A DNA stretch of 40,299 bases. Source: Legionella sp. GTDB taxonomy: Bacteria; Pseudomonadota; Gammaproteobacteria; Legionellales; Legionellaceae. Under the pieces are notes generated by a model, which did not search any database, had not been told where the DNA came from, and was given only the letters and a program-made list of their open reading frames with translations. The stretch is taken from positions 1-40,299 of the forward strand of contig JAUXYG010000193.1 in the NCBI GenBank assembly GCA_030694525.1, written 5' to 3'. Positions 8,921 through 17,922 of this stretch are shown here, in pieces. Position 1 is the stretch's first letter; every line of letters starts with the position of its first letter. The translations under genes and the position numbers were made by a program.

Positions 8921-8958
8921 CCCTTCTCCCACATGTGGGAGAAGGGCTGGGGATGAGG
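8921..8958. repeat. Palindromic REP-like element, copy B
   Basis: The same perfect palindrome as copy A is at 8921-8946, followed by the same GCTGGGGATGAGG tail. With the inverted relative at 8575-8601 it makes three related elements in the 513-bp gap between the AST operon and holA. The rest of that gap is AT-rich with no open frame that I would call. Confidence 0.8.
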
Positions 8959-9062
8959 GTGGCCAATAGCAACTCCTCCATCCATTGAAGCATAGTTGGA
9001 TTAGATGGCAAAAAGGTTAAGGTTGAACGTAATAAAAGTACTTAAATAAAATAAGATAAATA

Positions 9063-10088
9063 ATGCAAATCAAACAAAATGCCCTTGCTCAATACTTGCA
9101 AAGAAAAATTGCTCCTGTGTTCATTCTTATTGGTCAGGACAACTATCTTCTTGAAGACTCTTTAAACAGTATAAAATCCAGAATAAAAAATACAGCAAAT
9201 TATGAGGAAAAAATAATCACCATCCAATCCCCTGATGATTGGAATACAGTGGCTGAAGAGGCCAATAGCTATTCTTTATTTTCTGATACTGTTTTATTGA
9301 ACATCTTTTTAGATAAAAAATCGATCGATGCTGCTGGGAAAAAAATACTGACTCAATATCTCAACTCCATTAACGACAAATGCTTTATAATACTTAGAGC
9401 ACCCAATGTGCCAGCGCGACAACTGACCTGGTTAGCAAGTCATGATCAGGCACTACTCATTGTGACATACCCCCTAAACTCAGAGGCCATGAAAAACTGG
9501 ATTGCAAGCAAACTAACCCAGAACTCATTAAAATTTGAACAAAACGTACCGGGTTTAATACATCATTATACTCAAGGAAACATGCTTGCCTGCGCACAGG
9601 TTATTGAAAAAATATCCCTAACTCATGAACCAAATACGCTTATTAATAGGCAACAAGCCCTGGAACATCTTTCAAATCAATGCGATCATTCCCTATTTGA
9701 ATTAGCAGATGCCTGTCTCTTGGGACAAGCTGATAAAGCAATTCAAATAGTCCGCCACGCTGCTAATAATAAAACGGAAGCAATTCTGGTTTTATGGATG
9801 CTCACCCAGGAGATACGTAACCTACTCCAGTTATTTCATAAAATCCAACATCAAAACGATATAAAAAATGCATGCAATCAATTAAAAATTTGGCCTCAAC
9901 GTATTTCTTTATATCAAGCCAGCATTAAAAAATTAAATCCAGCCATGTTACAGCAACTTCTACACTATTGTTACGCCATCGACGAGCGAATTAAATCCAA
10001 TTTAAATACTCAAATATGGAATGCATTAGAGAAAGTTGCGCTGGCAATTAGCATAGGTCATTTTTCAGGAGATGTATGCGCAGTATAG
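9063..10088 (+). CDS. holA: DNA polymerase III subunit delta
   Basis: A 341-residue HolA, the clamp-loader subunit that opens the beta sliding clamp. The N-terminal APVFILIGQDNYLLEDSLNSIKSRI (about 16-40) and the C-terminal region with LVLWMLTQEIRNLLQL and IDERIKSNLNTQIWNALEKVALAI are typical. Length matches the family. The ATG has only a weak ribosome binding site (AAGATAAAT). It overlaps nadD by 13 bases. In many gammaproteobacteria leuS and lptE precede holA; here they are replaced by the repeat-rich gap and the AST operon. Confidence 0.93.
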   Translation: MQIKQNALAQYLQRKIAPVFILIGQDNYLLEDSLNSIKSRIKNTANYEEKIITIQSPDDWNTVAEEANSYSLFSDTVLLNIFLDKKSIDAAGKKILTQYLNSINDKCFIILRAPNVPARQLTWLASHDQALLIVTYPLNSEAMKNWIASKLTQNSLKFEQNVPGLIHHYTQGNMLACAQVIEKISLTHEPNTLINRQQALEHLSNQCDHSLFELADACLLGQADKAIQIVRHAANNKTEAILVLWMLTQEIRNLLQLFHKIQHQNDIKNACNQLKIWPQRISLYQASIKKLNPAMLQQLLHYCYAIDERIKSNLNTQIWNALEKVALAISIGHFSGDVCAV

Positions 10089-10711
10089 CAATTTATGGCG
10101 GGACATTTGACCCCATTCATAATGGTCATATTCAAACCAGTATAACCATTCAAAATTATTTTAATTTCGATCATTATTATTTTCTTCCCTGCAAATCACC
10201 CGCAATAAAACCCCCTACTTCCGCGGATGGTAATGACCGAGTCAACATGCTCCAGTTAGGCCTAAAAGAGTTTCAAAAGTTCACCATTGATTTACGGGAA
10301 ATAAACAGAGACGCTCCTTCTTACATGTCTGATACATTACAAAGTTTTAGAGAAGAATATAATACCTCGTCACTCACATTAATATTAGGATATGATGCAT
10401 TTATATCACTACCTCAATGGCACGATTGGGAGAAAATAATCACTTTGGCTAATTTACTCGTAATGGAGCGAAGTCAGTACAGCAATAGCCCTCTTCCTGA
10501 ATCGCTAAAAACCCTGCTTGAAGAACATCAAACCAATAATAAATCCGATCTAATCTCTAATAAATCAGGGAAAATCTATTTATTCAATGCGGGACACTAT
10601 GACATATCCTCTACCCAGATACGCAATCTGTTAAAAAAAGGACACTCAGCTCAAAACGAAGTTCCAAAGACTGTATTAGAATACATTAAGAAGAAGGGAT
10701 TGTATCAATAA
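10076..10711 (+). CDS. nadD: Nicotinate-nucleotide adenylyltransferase
   Basis: A 211-residue NadD, which joins ATP and nicotinate mononucleotide to form deamido-NAD. Motifs: GGTFDPIHNGH (residues 8-18) with the HxGH adenylyl-transfer histidines, and ISSTQIRNLLKKG near the C-terminus. The start ATG lies inside the end of holA, with AGGAGA five to ten bases upstream, implying translational coupling. Its last 26 bases overlap the 3' end of the converging cvpA gene. Confidence 0.95.
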   Translation: MRSIAIYGGTFDPIHNGHIQTSITIQNYFNFDHYYFLPCKSPAIKPPTSADGNDRVNMLQLGLKEFQKFTIDLREINRDAPSYMSDTLQSFREEYNTSSLTLILGYDAFISLPQWHDWEKIITLANLLVMERSQYSNSPLPESLKTLLEEHQTNNKSDLISNKSGKIYLFNAGHYDISSTQIRNLLKKGHSAQNEVPKTVLEYIKKKGLYQ

Positions 10712-11219
10712 TATTTTCACTTTTATCGACAGTTTTTATCTGTTTAATAACTTCGGGCAAATGACCATAAACTAAGGCTACAACTGGGTCAAATCGAGAA
10801 TAAAGAACGGATTCTTTAGCATACTCCTCGTAAGGTAAAGAAGTCATTTTTATTGCAACCATAATTAGAGCCACAATAAATACGCCACGCAAAAAACCAA
10901 AACCCATGCCCAATGTTCTATCGGTGCCACTTAAACCAGCACGTTTTAATATAAAACTCAATATGGCGTTAATAACCCCGCCAACAAATAAAGTGGCAAA
11001 CAGTATAATTATAAACGCAACTGCCGTGCGTGCTGATTGCTCTTTAATATAGGTTTGTAACCAGGGATCCAGGTTTTGTGAATAATTGAATCCCAGCCAT
11101 ATTGCCAGAACCCAGACGCAAAGAGCGACTAATTCCTTCACAAAACCACGAAATAACCCAGTTAAAACTGAAAGACCAATTACCGAGATGATCCCAATAT
11201 CTACCCATTGCAATTGCAT
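10686..11219 (-). CDS. cvpA: CvpA family membrane protein
   Basis: A 177-residue protein with four hydrophobic segments. The start MQLQWVDIGIISVIGLSVLTGLFRGFVKELVAL and the later SGTDRTLGMGFGFLRGVFIVALIMVAI are characteristic of CvpA (colicin V production protein), an inner-membrane protein linked to envelope stress tolerance. It is the last gene of accD-folC-dedD-cvpA, two bases after dedD, in the classic gammaproteobacterial order that often continues to purF; here nadD converges instead. Confidence 0.92.
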   Translation of the reverse strand: MQLQWVDIGIISVIGLSVLTGLFRGFVKELVALCVWVLAIWLGFNYSQNLDPWLQTYIKEQSARTAVAFIIILFATLFVGGVINAILSFILKRAGLSGTDRTLGMGFGFLRGVFIVALIMVAIKMTSLPYEEYAKESVLYSRFDPVVALVYGHLPEVIKQIKTVDKSENIIDTIPSS

Positions 11220-11221
11220 AA

Positions 11222-11974
11222 CTAGCTTACCCCGGTATTCACAACAAATCCATTAATCTGCATGGAGGAAGCTAATTGAGATTTAAGCTTTAATGCAATA
11301 TCTTTTCGCGGGGAATGACCAACAAATACTTTATATACTGGTCCTTGCTTCCCAGCAACTTTCGTCAAATTAGCTTTATATCCCTTTCCTCGTAATTTAT
11401 TTACCAATGTTTGGGCATTGTTTAGTTTGGAGAATGAGGCTAACTGAACGGCATAAATTTCTGATTTAGATGATGGCTTTTTTGGTTCTTTTACAGCCAA
11501 CTTGGGTTGGGGAGTATTATGTTTTGCGATAATTGGAGTTTTGGATATCGCATGGGCAGCTGCCACATGAACTGTATTTTTTGCGGTATCGCGAGCGGCT
11601 TGATTCAATGCAAGTTTTACCGGAGCGTCCATGACCGTCGGTTGAGCCTGATGTGCAACTGTTGAAGGCTTACTGGACACCATATCTGATTTTATGGGCG
11701 CCGCTTTGGCGAGTTCAGGAAGTTGATTTTCAGCCGAGACTGCTGGAATTTCTACTTTCGCGACTTTGATTGTTTTAAACAATTCCCTTTCATCGTTCAT
11801 AACCACATCAGGTGCTAATGGTTTTGGCGGTAATTTAACATTCACGCTAAAGTTATTTTCATGCGTTTGACTGGATTTTTTCATCACTGCAGGCGCAAAT
11901 ATTGCACCCAATGAAATAATAACGGCCAAACCAATTAAACGATGTTTCAGTTTCTCATCCATTACCAGTTTCAT
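11222..11974 (-). CDS. dedD: SPOR-domain cell division protein, DedD-like
   Basis: A 250-residue protein with a short cytoplasmic start, one membrane segment (about 11-28, LIGLAVIISLGAIFAPAVM), a long Pro/Ala/Lys-rich periplasmic linker and a C-terminal SPOR domain (about 170-245, beginning EIYAVQLASFSKLNNAQTLVNKLR). SPOR domains bind denuded septal peptidoglycan; DedD helps activate septal wall synthesis in E. coli. AGGAG lies five bases before the ATG. It overlaps the end of folC by 20 bases. The linker diverges as usual, so the name rests on the SPOR domain and gene order. Confidence 0.88.
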   Translation of the reverse strand: MKLVMDEKLKHRLIGLAVIISLGAIFAPAVMKKSSQTHENNFSVNVKLPPKPLAPDVVMNDERELFKTIKVAKVEIPAVSAENQLPELAKAAPIKSDMVSSKPSTVAHQAQPTVMDAPVKLALNQAARDTAKNTVHVAAAHAISKTPIIAKHNTPQPKLAVKEPKKPSSKSEIYAVQLASFSKLNNAQTLVNKLRGKGYKANLTKVAGKQGPVYKVFVGHSPRKDIALKLKSQLASSMQINGFVVNTGVS

Positions 11975-13256
11975 TGAATCTCCTTTGATCCAAGAGGTTA
12001 TATTGGGTGGTCATTACCTCACCTACAGTATGAAATGACCCAAAAACAACAACTAAATCACCAGTATCCGCAGATTTTAATGCCTCTTTAAAGGCGAGTA
12101 GCGGGCTAGTATAACAAATTTCCACACAAATTTCTGCTTTTACAAATAGTGAGCTAAGTAATTCCACACTTGCGGCACGTTTATTATCTAATTGTGCAGG
12201 ATACCACCGATCAACACAATGCTTTAACGGAAAAATTAAACCAAAAATATCTTTATCTTTTAAAGCTGAAAATACAGCGTGAATTTTACCCTTTATATTT
12301 AAGGATTTGATATATTCAGCCAGCAAACGAGCTGACTGCGGATTATGCGAAACATCAAATAAAAGATCAATTTTTCCCGGGATAAGTTGTAATCTTCCAG
12401 GAATAAATACGTCACGCATCGCTTGATTAATATGCTCAACGTTTACTGGCAACCGATAGGACATTAAAAAACTTGCCAAAATAGCTGCCGCAGCAGCTTT
12501 TAATTGAATTTGTGGTCGGGGAAGATGAGAAATGTGTATCTTTTTAAAACGAAACTCCCAAGCAACATCTTTATTGATCAGATTATAGTGGGTTCCAAAT
12601 AAATAAGTAGGGCAATTTAACCGATGGGCTTTGTTCAAAACAGTAGAAGGTGGATTCAAATCAGCGTAAATTAAAGGCTTACCCTGTCTTAATATCCCCG
12701 CTTTCTCCTCGCCAATTTTTTCAAGCGTAGTACCCAGATAATCCTGGTGATCATAATCAATAGTCGTAATTACAGCCAGCTCAGCATCAATCAAATTAGT
12801 GGCATCGAGTCGCCCACCCAGTCCGACCTCTAAAATAACAATATCCAAGGGTTTTTGCTGAAAATACCACAAAGCAGCGAGGGTTGTCATTTCGAAATAA
12901 GTCAAAACGATTTCATCGCGAGCTTCGTCGATTAGTGTAAAGGCCTGACAGAGTTGGTTATCACTTATGGAATTTAAATTAATTTTTATACGATCATTAA
13001 ACTGGATCAAATGAGGAGAAGTATAAACGCCTACATTATACCCTGCGGAATAATAGATTTGCTCCAGTGCAGCAACAGTTGATCCCTTACCATTAGTTCC
13101 TGCAACCGTAATTACCGGGTAGGAAGGGTTTAGTAGGTTTAACTTTTGCGCAACGGCTTTTATTCGAGTTAAACCAAGCTGTATCTCCTGAACAGGTCTG
13201 TGTTCAAGATAATACAGCCATTGATTTAAATCCCAATCATTCAATAGTTTGGACAA
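11955..13256 (-). CDS. folC: Bifunctional folylpolyglutamate/dihydrofolate synthase
   Basis: A 433-residue Mur-ligase-like enzyme that adds glutamate to dihydropteroate and tetrahydrofolates. The P-loop GTNGKGST is at residues 53-60; [40 protein letters not shown] and FDVSHNPQS are family motifs. The start is a TTG (13254-13256) with GGAG seven bases upstream and no ATG that would keep the N-terminus. The first 20 bases overlap the end of accD, indicating coupled translation. Confidence 0.95.
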   Translation of the reverse strand: MSKLLNDWDLNQWLYYLEHRPVQEIQLGLTRIKAVAQKLNLLNPSYPVITVAGTNGKGSTVAALEQIYYSAGYNVGVYTSPHLIQFNDRIKINLNSISDNQLCQAFTLIDEARDEIVLTYFEMTTLAALWYFQQKPLDIVILEVGLGGRLDATNLIDAELAVITTIDYDHQDYLGTTLEKIGEEKAGILRQGKPLIYADLNPPSTVLNKAHRLNCPTYLFGTHYNLINKDVAWEFRFKKIHISHLPRPQIQLKAAAAAILASFLMSYRLPVNVEHINQAMRDVFIPGRLQLIPGKIDLLFDVSHNPQSARLLAEYIKSLNIKGKIHAVFSALKDKDIFGLIFPLKHCVDRWYPAQLDNKRAASVELLSSLFVKAEICVEICYTSPLLAFKEALKSADTGDLVVVFGSFHTVGEVMTTQYNLLDQRRFNETGNG

Positions 13257-14121
13257 ATAGGGTCTCCGAGCCTCGGTGGGTTAATTTGGAAATTAACTCA
13301 GAAACCGTTGCACGCAAATCTTTTCGCTCAACAATCATATCAATATGACCATGTTCGAGTAAAAACTCGCTACGCTGAAATCCTTCCGGGAGAGTTTGTC
13401 TTACTGTTTGCTCAATAACTCTTGGACCTGCAAAGCCAATTAACGCATCCGGCTCGGCTAAAATGATATCTCCAAGGCTGGCAAAACTGGCAGAAACACC
13501 GCCCATGGTAGGATCTGTCAAGACTACAATAAAAGGTAATCCGGTTTCTGAGAATTTAGCTAAGGCTGCAGAAGTTTTCGCCATTTGCATTAAAGAAAAT
13601 AATCCCTCCTGCATACGCGCTCCACCACTTGCGGTAAAACACACATAAGCGCAGTGATGTTCCGTCGCCGCAGTAACAGCGCGAACAAATTTCTCACCTA
13701 CCGTAGCTCCCATAGAGCCGCCCATAAAGCCAAATTCAAAGGCACTCACAACCACAGGTTGTTGATTTAATGTACCTTTTACTATAATCAGAGCTTCTTT
13801 CTCACCGGTGGCTTTTTGAGCTTGTGAAATCCTATCTTTATATTTTTTAGAATCTCTGAATTTAAGCCGATCAATAGGTTCGAGGGATGCTGCAATCTCC
13901 TCTTGTCCTGGCTCATCCAGAAATTGGCCAATCCGAACGCGAGCAGAAACCCGATGATGAAAATTGCACGAAGGACAAACCATTAAATTTTTGGCAAGTT
14001 CAGTACTGTAAAGAACTTCATTACAACCCGTACATTTAACCCATAATCCTTCAGGAACTCCCTTTTTTTGGGATGTTTCTGTTCTTATTCTAGATGGTAG
14101 TAGTTTTTTAAACCAGCTCAT
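13237..14121 (-). CDS. accD: Acetyl-CoA carboxylase carboxyltransferase subunit beta
   Basis: A 294-residue AccD, which with AccA transfers carboxyl from biotin to acetyl-CoA, the committed step of fatty-acid synthesis. The zinc ribbon is complete: Cys30, Cys33, Cys49 and Cys52. Core motifs include [40 protein letters not shown] and [18 protein letters not shown]. It leads the minus-strand operon accD-folC-dedD-cvpA, so its promoter should lie in the 412-bp gap to its right. Confidence 0.96.
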   Translation of the reverse strand: MSWFKKLLPSRIRTETSQKKGVPEGLWVKCTGCNEVLYSTELAKNLMVCPSCNFHHRVSARVRIGQFLDEPGQEEIAASLEPIDRLKFRDSKKYKDRISQAQKATGEKEALIIVKGTLNQQPVVVSAFEFGFMGGSMGATVGEKFVRAVTAATEHHCAYVCFTASGGARMQEGLFSLMQMAKTSAALAKFSETGLPFIVVLTDPTMGGVSASFASLGDIILAEPDALIGFAGPRVIEQTVRQTLPEGFQRSEFLLEHGHIDMIVERKDLRATVSELISKLTHRGSETLFVQTIE

Positions 14122-14533
14122 AAATTAGAACCTATATTAATTATTAGTTATGAATGCCGAATTGTTTCCGGCAAATAAATAACCCAGTGTAATTACAACC
14201 TATCATTATACACTGAAAATTCCTATTCCTGAATAAATCTGGAAATAACAATGAAGTTGGGTCGTGCCGATCTTTAAAAAATTATAAATTTAATTTTTTC
14301 TGTACTCTACTATACTTATAGATATGTAAATTTAATCTACATATCTAATTTAATTATTTCTGCGATTGCACCTTTGATAATATGAATCTCAATTGATAAA
14401 TCAATGATTCATTATTTTAAGGATAAATTTTTACCCAAAATTGATTGCAATTTGGAGAACATTTTGTTTTTTAATTTTTTAAAAACTTAAATCGAAAGAT
14501 CGATTTTTCATTATTATAATAAAAGGAATTATT
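14122..14533. promoter_or_regulatory. Divergent AT-rich control region between accD and the polysaccharide operon
   Basis: About 410 bp with no gene. The strongest structure is a perfect 10-bp inverted repeat, TAGATATGTA at 14319-14328 with TACATATCTA at 14338-14347 (nine-base spacer). A smaller one, AAATCG/CGATTT, is near 14490-14507. AAGGA six bases before 14534 is the ribosome binding site of the downstream gene. Promoters for both directions must be here; I cannot assign them. Confidence 0.45.
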
Positions 14534-15484
14534 ATGCAAAGTCGCGCTTTTAACACCGTATTAGTTGATAGCTTAAATAAAAAAATAACTAAATCTTCCG
14601 TAAATAAAAAAAAACTGAAAGATGAGATTAATTATTACCTGGCTTTACCTAAGTCAATAAATAGCTTTTTTCCCGAATTATTGAATTATTCCCCTGATTA
14701 CTCAATGTATACTATGGAGTATTATCCTAGTAAAAATCTGGCTGATTTGATGTTTAATTCAGGAATATCATTAAACGATGGTACCGATATTCTTACCAGA
14801 TTATTAGTCATTGCCGACCAAATCCACAGCATTAAACCGGAACCAAGTCTTGAACTCTCAATTTCATCATTCTATATCAAAAAAACTATTGAACGTTTGA
14901 GCTTAATGCAAAATAATTCCGGTTTTTCTGAATTGGCTCGAACTTCGTGTCTCTCAATTAATGGCACTATTTATCGTAATTTTAATACCCTAAAATCAGA
15001 TTTTATCGAGTTAATTGAAGATTATTCAAAAGATTGCACTTTGACGGGCATGCATGGGGATTTTTGCTTTAGTAACATATTATACTCACCGAATAGCAAA
15101 ATGATTAAACTGATTGACCCTCGTGGTTCTTTCGGTTTAAGTGGAATCTATGGAGACAAGCATTATGATTTTGCTAAAATAATGCACTGTTTACATGGTA
15201 AATATGATTATCTGGTAAATGACATATTTTATCTGGAAGAAACTGAGCCTTTGACTTATAAATTTGACATGCCAAGAAATCTTTTACTTAATGGACTTCA
15301 CGATTTCTATGTAGATCAGCTGATTAAAAAAGGGCTAAATCTTGATTATATTTACCTCATCGAGGCATCGTTATTTCTTAGCATGGTTCCCCTCCATTAT
15401 GAAAATAAAATGAGACAGAAAGCATTATATTTGAATGGGTTGATTATTTTAAATCAAGTTATAAATGGGCATTATCGTAATTAG
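14534..15484 (+). CDS. Aminoglycoside phosphotransferase/choline kinase-like protein
   Basis: A 316-residue protein with a kinase-like C-lobe. The Brenner-type catalytic loop reads MHGDFCFSNILY (His174-Gly-Asp176, Asn181) and is followed by the metal-binding IKLIDPRGSF (Asp195), as in the APH/choline-kinase superfamily. The N-lobe is short and lacks an obvious glycine loop; MEYYPSKNLADLM (61-73) looks like the hinge. It begins a four-gene operon with a small HAD phosphatase, a sugar-nucleotidyltransferase and a WavE-family protein, so it probably phosphorylates a small polyol, amino-alcohol or sugar used to decorate a surface glycan. The substrate cannot be read from sequence. Confidence 0.75.
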   Translation: MQSRAFNTVLVDSLNKKITKSSVNKKKLKDEINYYLALPKSINSFFPELLNYSPDYSMYTMEYYPSKNLADLMFNSGISLNDGTDILTRLLVIADQIHSIKPEPSLELSISSFYIKKTIERLSLMQNNSGFSELARTSCLSINGTIYRNFNTLKSDFIELIEDYSKDCTLTGMHGDFCFSNILYSPNSKMIKLIDPRGSFGLSGIYGDKHYDFAKIMHCLHGKYDYLVNDIFYLEETEPLTYKFDMPRNLLLNGLHDFYVDQLIKKGLNLDYIYLIEASLFLSMVPLHYENKMRQKALYLNGLIILNQVINGHYRN

Positions 15485-15589
15485 ATACGTCGAGCATAAA
15501 AATTGGAACTTTACCTTTACATCCCTGGCAGAAAAATATAATACTAATTTAAATTTATATTTATCAACTCTGATTCGGGGATAGGAATT

Positions 15590-15946
15590 ATGCGGATTTG
15601 TATTGATATTGACGGTACAATTTGTAACATACGTGAGCCTCACGAAGCATATTGCGATGTACGGCCACTTGAAGGCGCTGCAGAAAAAATCAAACAATTT
15701 AAAGATAAAGGGCATTATATAATTTTATGCACCGCACGCCATATGAAAACATGCGAGTCTAATGTAGGGATGGTAATTGCCAGACAAGGGTTAACCCTTT
15801 TGGAATGGTTAAAAAAGCATGATTTTGTTTATGATGAAATCTGGTTTGGTAAACCCTATGCTCATGTTTATATCGATGATCGTGCTTTGAAATTTGAAGG
15901 ATTATGGTCAGATGTTCAGGAAAGTAACCTAAATGAATATTTATAA
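15590..15946 (+). CDS. Small HAD-superfamily phosphatase of a polysaccharide operon
   Basis: A compact 118-residue HAD protein without a cap domain. Motif I is DIDGT (Asp6, Asp8), motif II CTAR (Thr48), motif III the FGKP lysine (Lys88), motif IV YIDDRAL (Asp96-Asp97), so all catalytic residues are present. This size and pattern match capsule-biosynthesis phosphatases found next to kinase and nucleotidyltransferase genes in capsule or LPS loci. AGGA lies just before the ATG. The next gene starts within ten bases. The substrate is probably a phosphorylated intermediate of the same pathway (inference). Confidence 0.82.
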   Translation: MRICIDIDGTICNIREPHEAYCDVRPLEGAAEKIKQFKDKGHYIILCTARHMKTCESNVGMVIARQGLTLLEWLKKHDFVYDEIWFGKPYAHVYIDDRALKFEGLWSDVQESNLNEYL

Positions 15947-15954
15947 GGATGAGG

Positions 15955-16698
15955 ATGAACCTTATTATACCAATGGCAGGACTTGGAACCCGATTCAGCC
16001 AGTCTGGCTTCACTCTCCCTAAGCCATTAATTATGGTGGATGATAAACCCATGTATCGCTATGCTGTTGATAGCATGCCGATACATCTTGCAAGTAAATT
16101 AATTTTTATTATGAGAACCAATGAATTTACGGATGCGATCAAATCAGATATTGAGAAACATTACAATCACTTGGCGAATTGTTTCATTGTAGAACTTGAT
16201 TATGAAACAGAAGGACAGGCAGAAACCGTGTTAAAAAGTGCCTCCCTGCTTAACTTGGACCAACCTGCCCTTATTCATAATTGCGACACCTATATAAAGC
16301 CCTTATTTGACTGGAATAGTTTGATTGAATCACCAATTGACGGAGCTGTAGTATTATTTCCTTCTAAAGAGCAAAGGTGGAGTTATGCGAAACTTGGTGA
16401 TAACAATACGCGAGTCACAGAATTTAAAGAAAAACAGGTGATATCGTCACATGCTTCCACCGGAACCTATTTTTTTAATAATACAAAAAAACTGCTAGAC
16501 AATATTAAATGGATAATGACAAAAAATTTACGTGAAAATAATGAGTTTTATTTATCCACAATTTATCAGAAAATGTTAAACGAACACGAATTGATAATTC
16601 CCTTATGGACAAAAGAAATGCTATGTTTTGGTACGCCAGAGGATCTGGTAAATTCCTTAAACTATCTTTTAAAAAAGCGAAACAAGAATGATAGATGA
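15955..16698 (+). CDS. Sugar-phosphate nucleotidyltransferase-like protein
   Basis: A 247-residue nucleotidyltransferase of the glycosyltransferase-A fold. The signature IIPMAGLGTRFSQSGF (residues 4-19) followed by LPKPLI (Lys23) binds the NTP; IHNCDTYI (about 105-112) holds a metal-binding Asp. It lacks a C-terminal beta-helix or acyltransferase domain. The frame includes an ATG at 15949, but AAGGA at 15945-15949 is spaced correctly only for the ATG at 15955. Its end overlaps the next gene by 11 bases. It likely makes an NDP-activated building block; which nucleotide and sugar or alcohol is unknown. Confidence 0.82.
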   Translation: MNLIIPMAGLGTRFSQSGFTLPKPLIMVDDKPMYRYAVDSMPIHLASKLIFIMRTNEFTDAIKSDIEKHYNHLANCFIVELDYETEGQAETVLKSASLLNLDQPALIHNCDTYIKPLFDWNSLIESPIDGAVVLFPSKEQRWSYAKLGDNNTRVTEFKEKQVISSHASTGTYFFNNTKKLLDNIKWIMTKNLRENNEFYLSTIYQKMLNEHELIIPLWTKEMLCFGTPEDLVNSLNYLLKKRNKNDR

Positions 16699-17764
16699 TA
16701 AGGACATATCTATTGTAGTCCAGGGACCAGTTATAAAAAAATCAGCCTTTGATATTACTGAAGAAACCACCAAACTTGCTTGCCTAAGGTTAAAACAATT
16801 ATTCCCGCACGCTGAAATAATCTTATCTACCTGGATAGGTGAGAAAGTGCAAGGCATTCCTTATGATCAGGTTCTTTTTAATCAGGATCCAGGTGCAACC
16901 TGGTTTAATTATGAAGATTATAACTTATTAAATAATTGTAATCGTTTAATTGTTTCCACTTTAGCAGGTATAAAAGCTGCTACGCGTAAATATGTTTTTA
17001 AAGTGCGTTCCGATTTATTTCTGGTATCAAAAAATTTTTTATCCTACTTTGATGCATTTCCTCTTTTTAACAATGAGTATAAATTTGTTACTAATCGTAT
17101 TATAGCATTTAGTCTTTACAGTACCACCGGCCATAAAACGTGTTTATTTACCATGAACAGACCATTTCACATCAGTGATTGGGCCTATTTCGGATATAAG
17201 GAAGATTTACTCGATTTATTTGATATTCCATTAACCGAAGAACCTGAATTTTCTCAATGGTTTTTACACCGCTGCAAAGATTTTTTTGATATAGAACCCA
17301 ATCGATTATGGAAAATGCCTCCTGAACAATATGTTACTTTGTCTTTCTTACAAAAACATTGTGATGTGCGATTAAAGCATACAGCGGATATTAGTGATAA
17401 CAATATGGAGCGTTCAGCTCGTTTATTAGTAAATAATTTTCTTGTTCTTGATCAGACCCAATTCTCTTTAATCTCCATGAAATATTTGAATTTTCAACTC
17501 TTATTTGACTCATATTTGTCTCATACTGCCATTTTTTACAGCACTTTTTTACAAAATTATTGTCACTACATGCCCGTTTCTAAAGCTCTTTTATTTAAGT
17601 ATCAAATTATTGTTTTCTGGCGGAAGTTAATTTATCGGATGTTAAATATTCCTTTAAGGTTAATTAATGGTAAATCAAGAAGAATTAGCCGATTAGTCAG
17701 TTATTTTATTAAACAAAGCCAGATTGAAACCAAACAATCTAAGTTAATTAAAAATGCTGAGTGA
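16688..17764 (+). CDS. WavE-family lipopolysaccharide synthesis protein
   Basis: A 358-residue protein that opens with DISIVVQGPVI and continues LFPHAEIILSTWIGEKVQGI, DQVLFNQDPGATWF, KYVFKVRSDLFL and HISDWAYFGYKEDL. These are hallmarks of the WavE family, named for an LPS-core locus of Vibrio cholerae and considered glycosyltransferase-like. The RSD in KVRSDLF resembles the DXD-type site of GT-A enzymes. It overlaps the preceding gene by 11 bases and closes the operon. It probably transfers the activated unit made by its neighbours onto a surface glycan (inference). The Lys/Arg-rich C-terminus may hold it at the membrane. Confidence 0.8.
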   Translation: MIDDKDISIVVQGPVIKKSAFDITEETTKLACLRLKQLFPHAEIILSTWIGEKVQGIPYDQVLFNQDPGATWFNYEDYNLLNNCNRLIVSTLAGIKAATRKYVFKVRSDLFLVSKNFLSYFDAFPLFNNEYKFVTNRIIAFSLYSTTGHKTCLFTMNRPFHISDWAYFGYKEDLLDLFDIPLTEEPEFSQWFLHRCKDFFDIEPNRLWKMPPEQYVTLSFLQKHCDVRLKHTADISDNNMERSARLLVNNFLVLDQTQFSLISMKYLNFQLLFDSYLSHTAIFYSTFLQNYCHYMPVSKALLFKYQIIVFWRKLIYRMLNIPLRLINGKSRRISRLVSYFIKQSQIETKQSKLIKNAE

Positions 17765-17791
17765 ATATCTCTCTTCTTTCGAGTTATCTAC

Positions 17792-17822
17792 TATAATTAA
17801 GAGTACAGTGAACGGTTCACTG
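17792..17822. promoter_or_regulatory. TATAAT box with adjacent 17-bp palindrome (operator-like)
   Basis: A TATAAT at 17792-17797 is followed by a perfect inverted repeat CAGTGAAC-G-GTTCACTG at 17806-17822. A one-base centre makes an RNA hairpin unlikely and a dimeric repressor site more likely. The place just downstream of the -10 box would suit repression of the DUF883-adh-hemerythrin genes. No good -35 element is seen. Confidence 0.45.
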
Positions 17823-17922
17823 GGCAATTAATGGATTCATGGATGACCCATATGATTTATATGACTCCATTGGGTGATAAATAAAGCCAGATTGCGCCTA
17901 TTAATTACTTTAAGGAGCAGCA

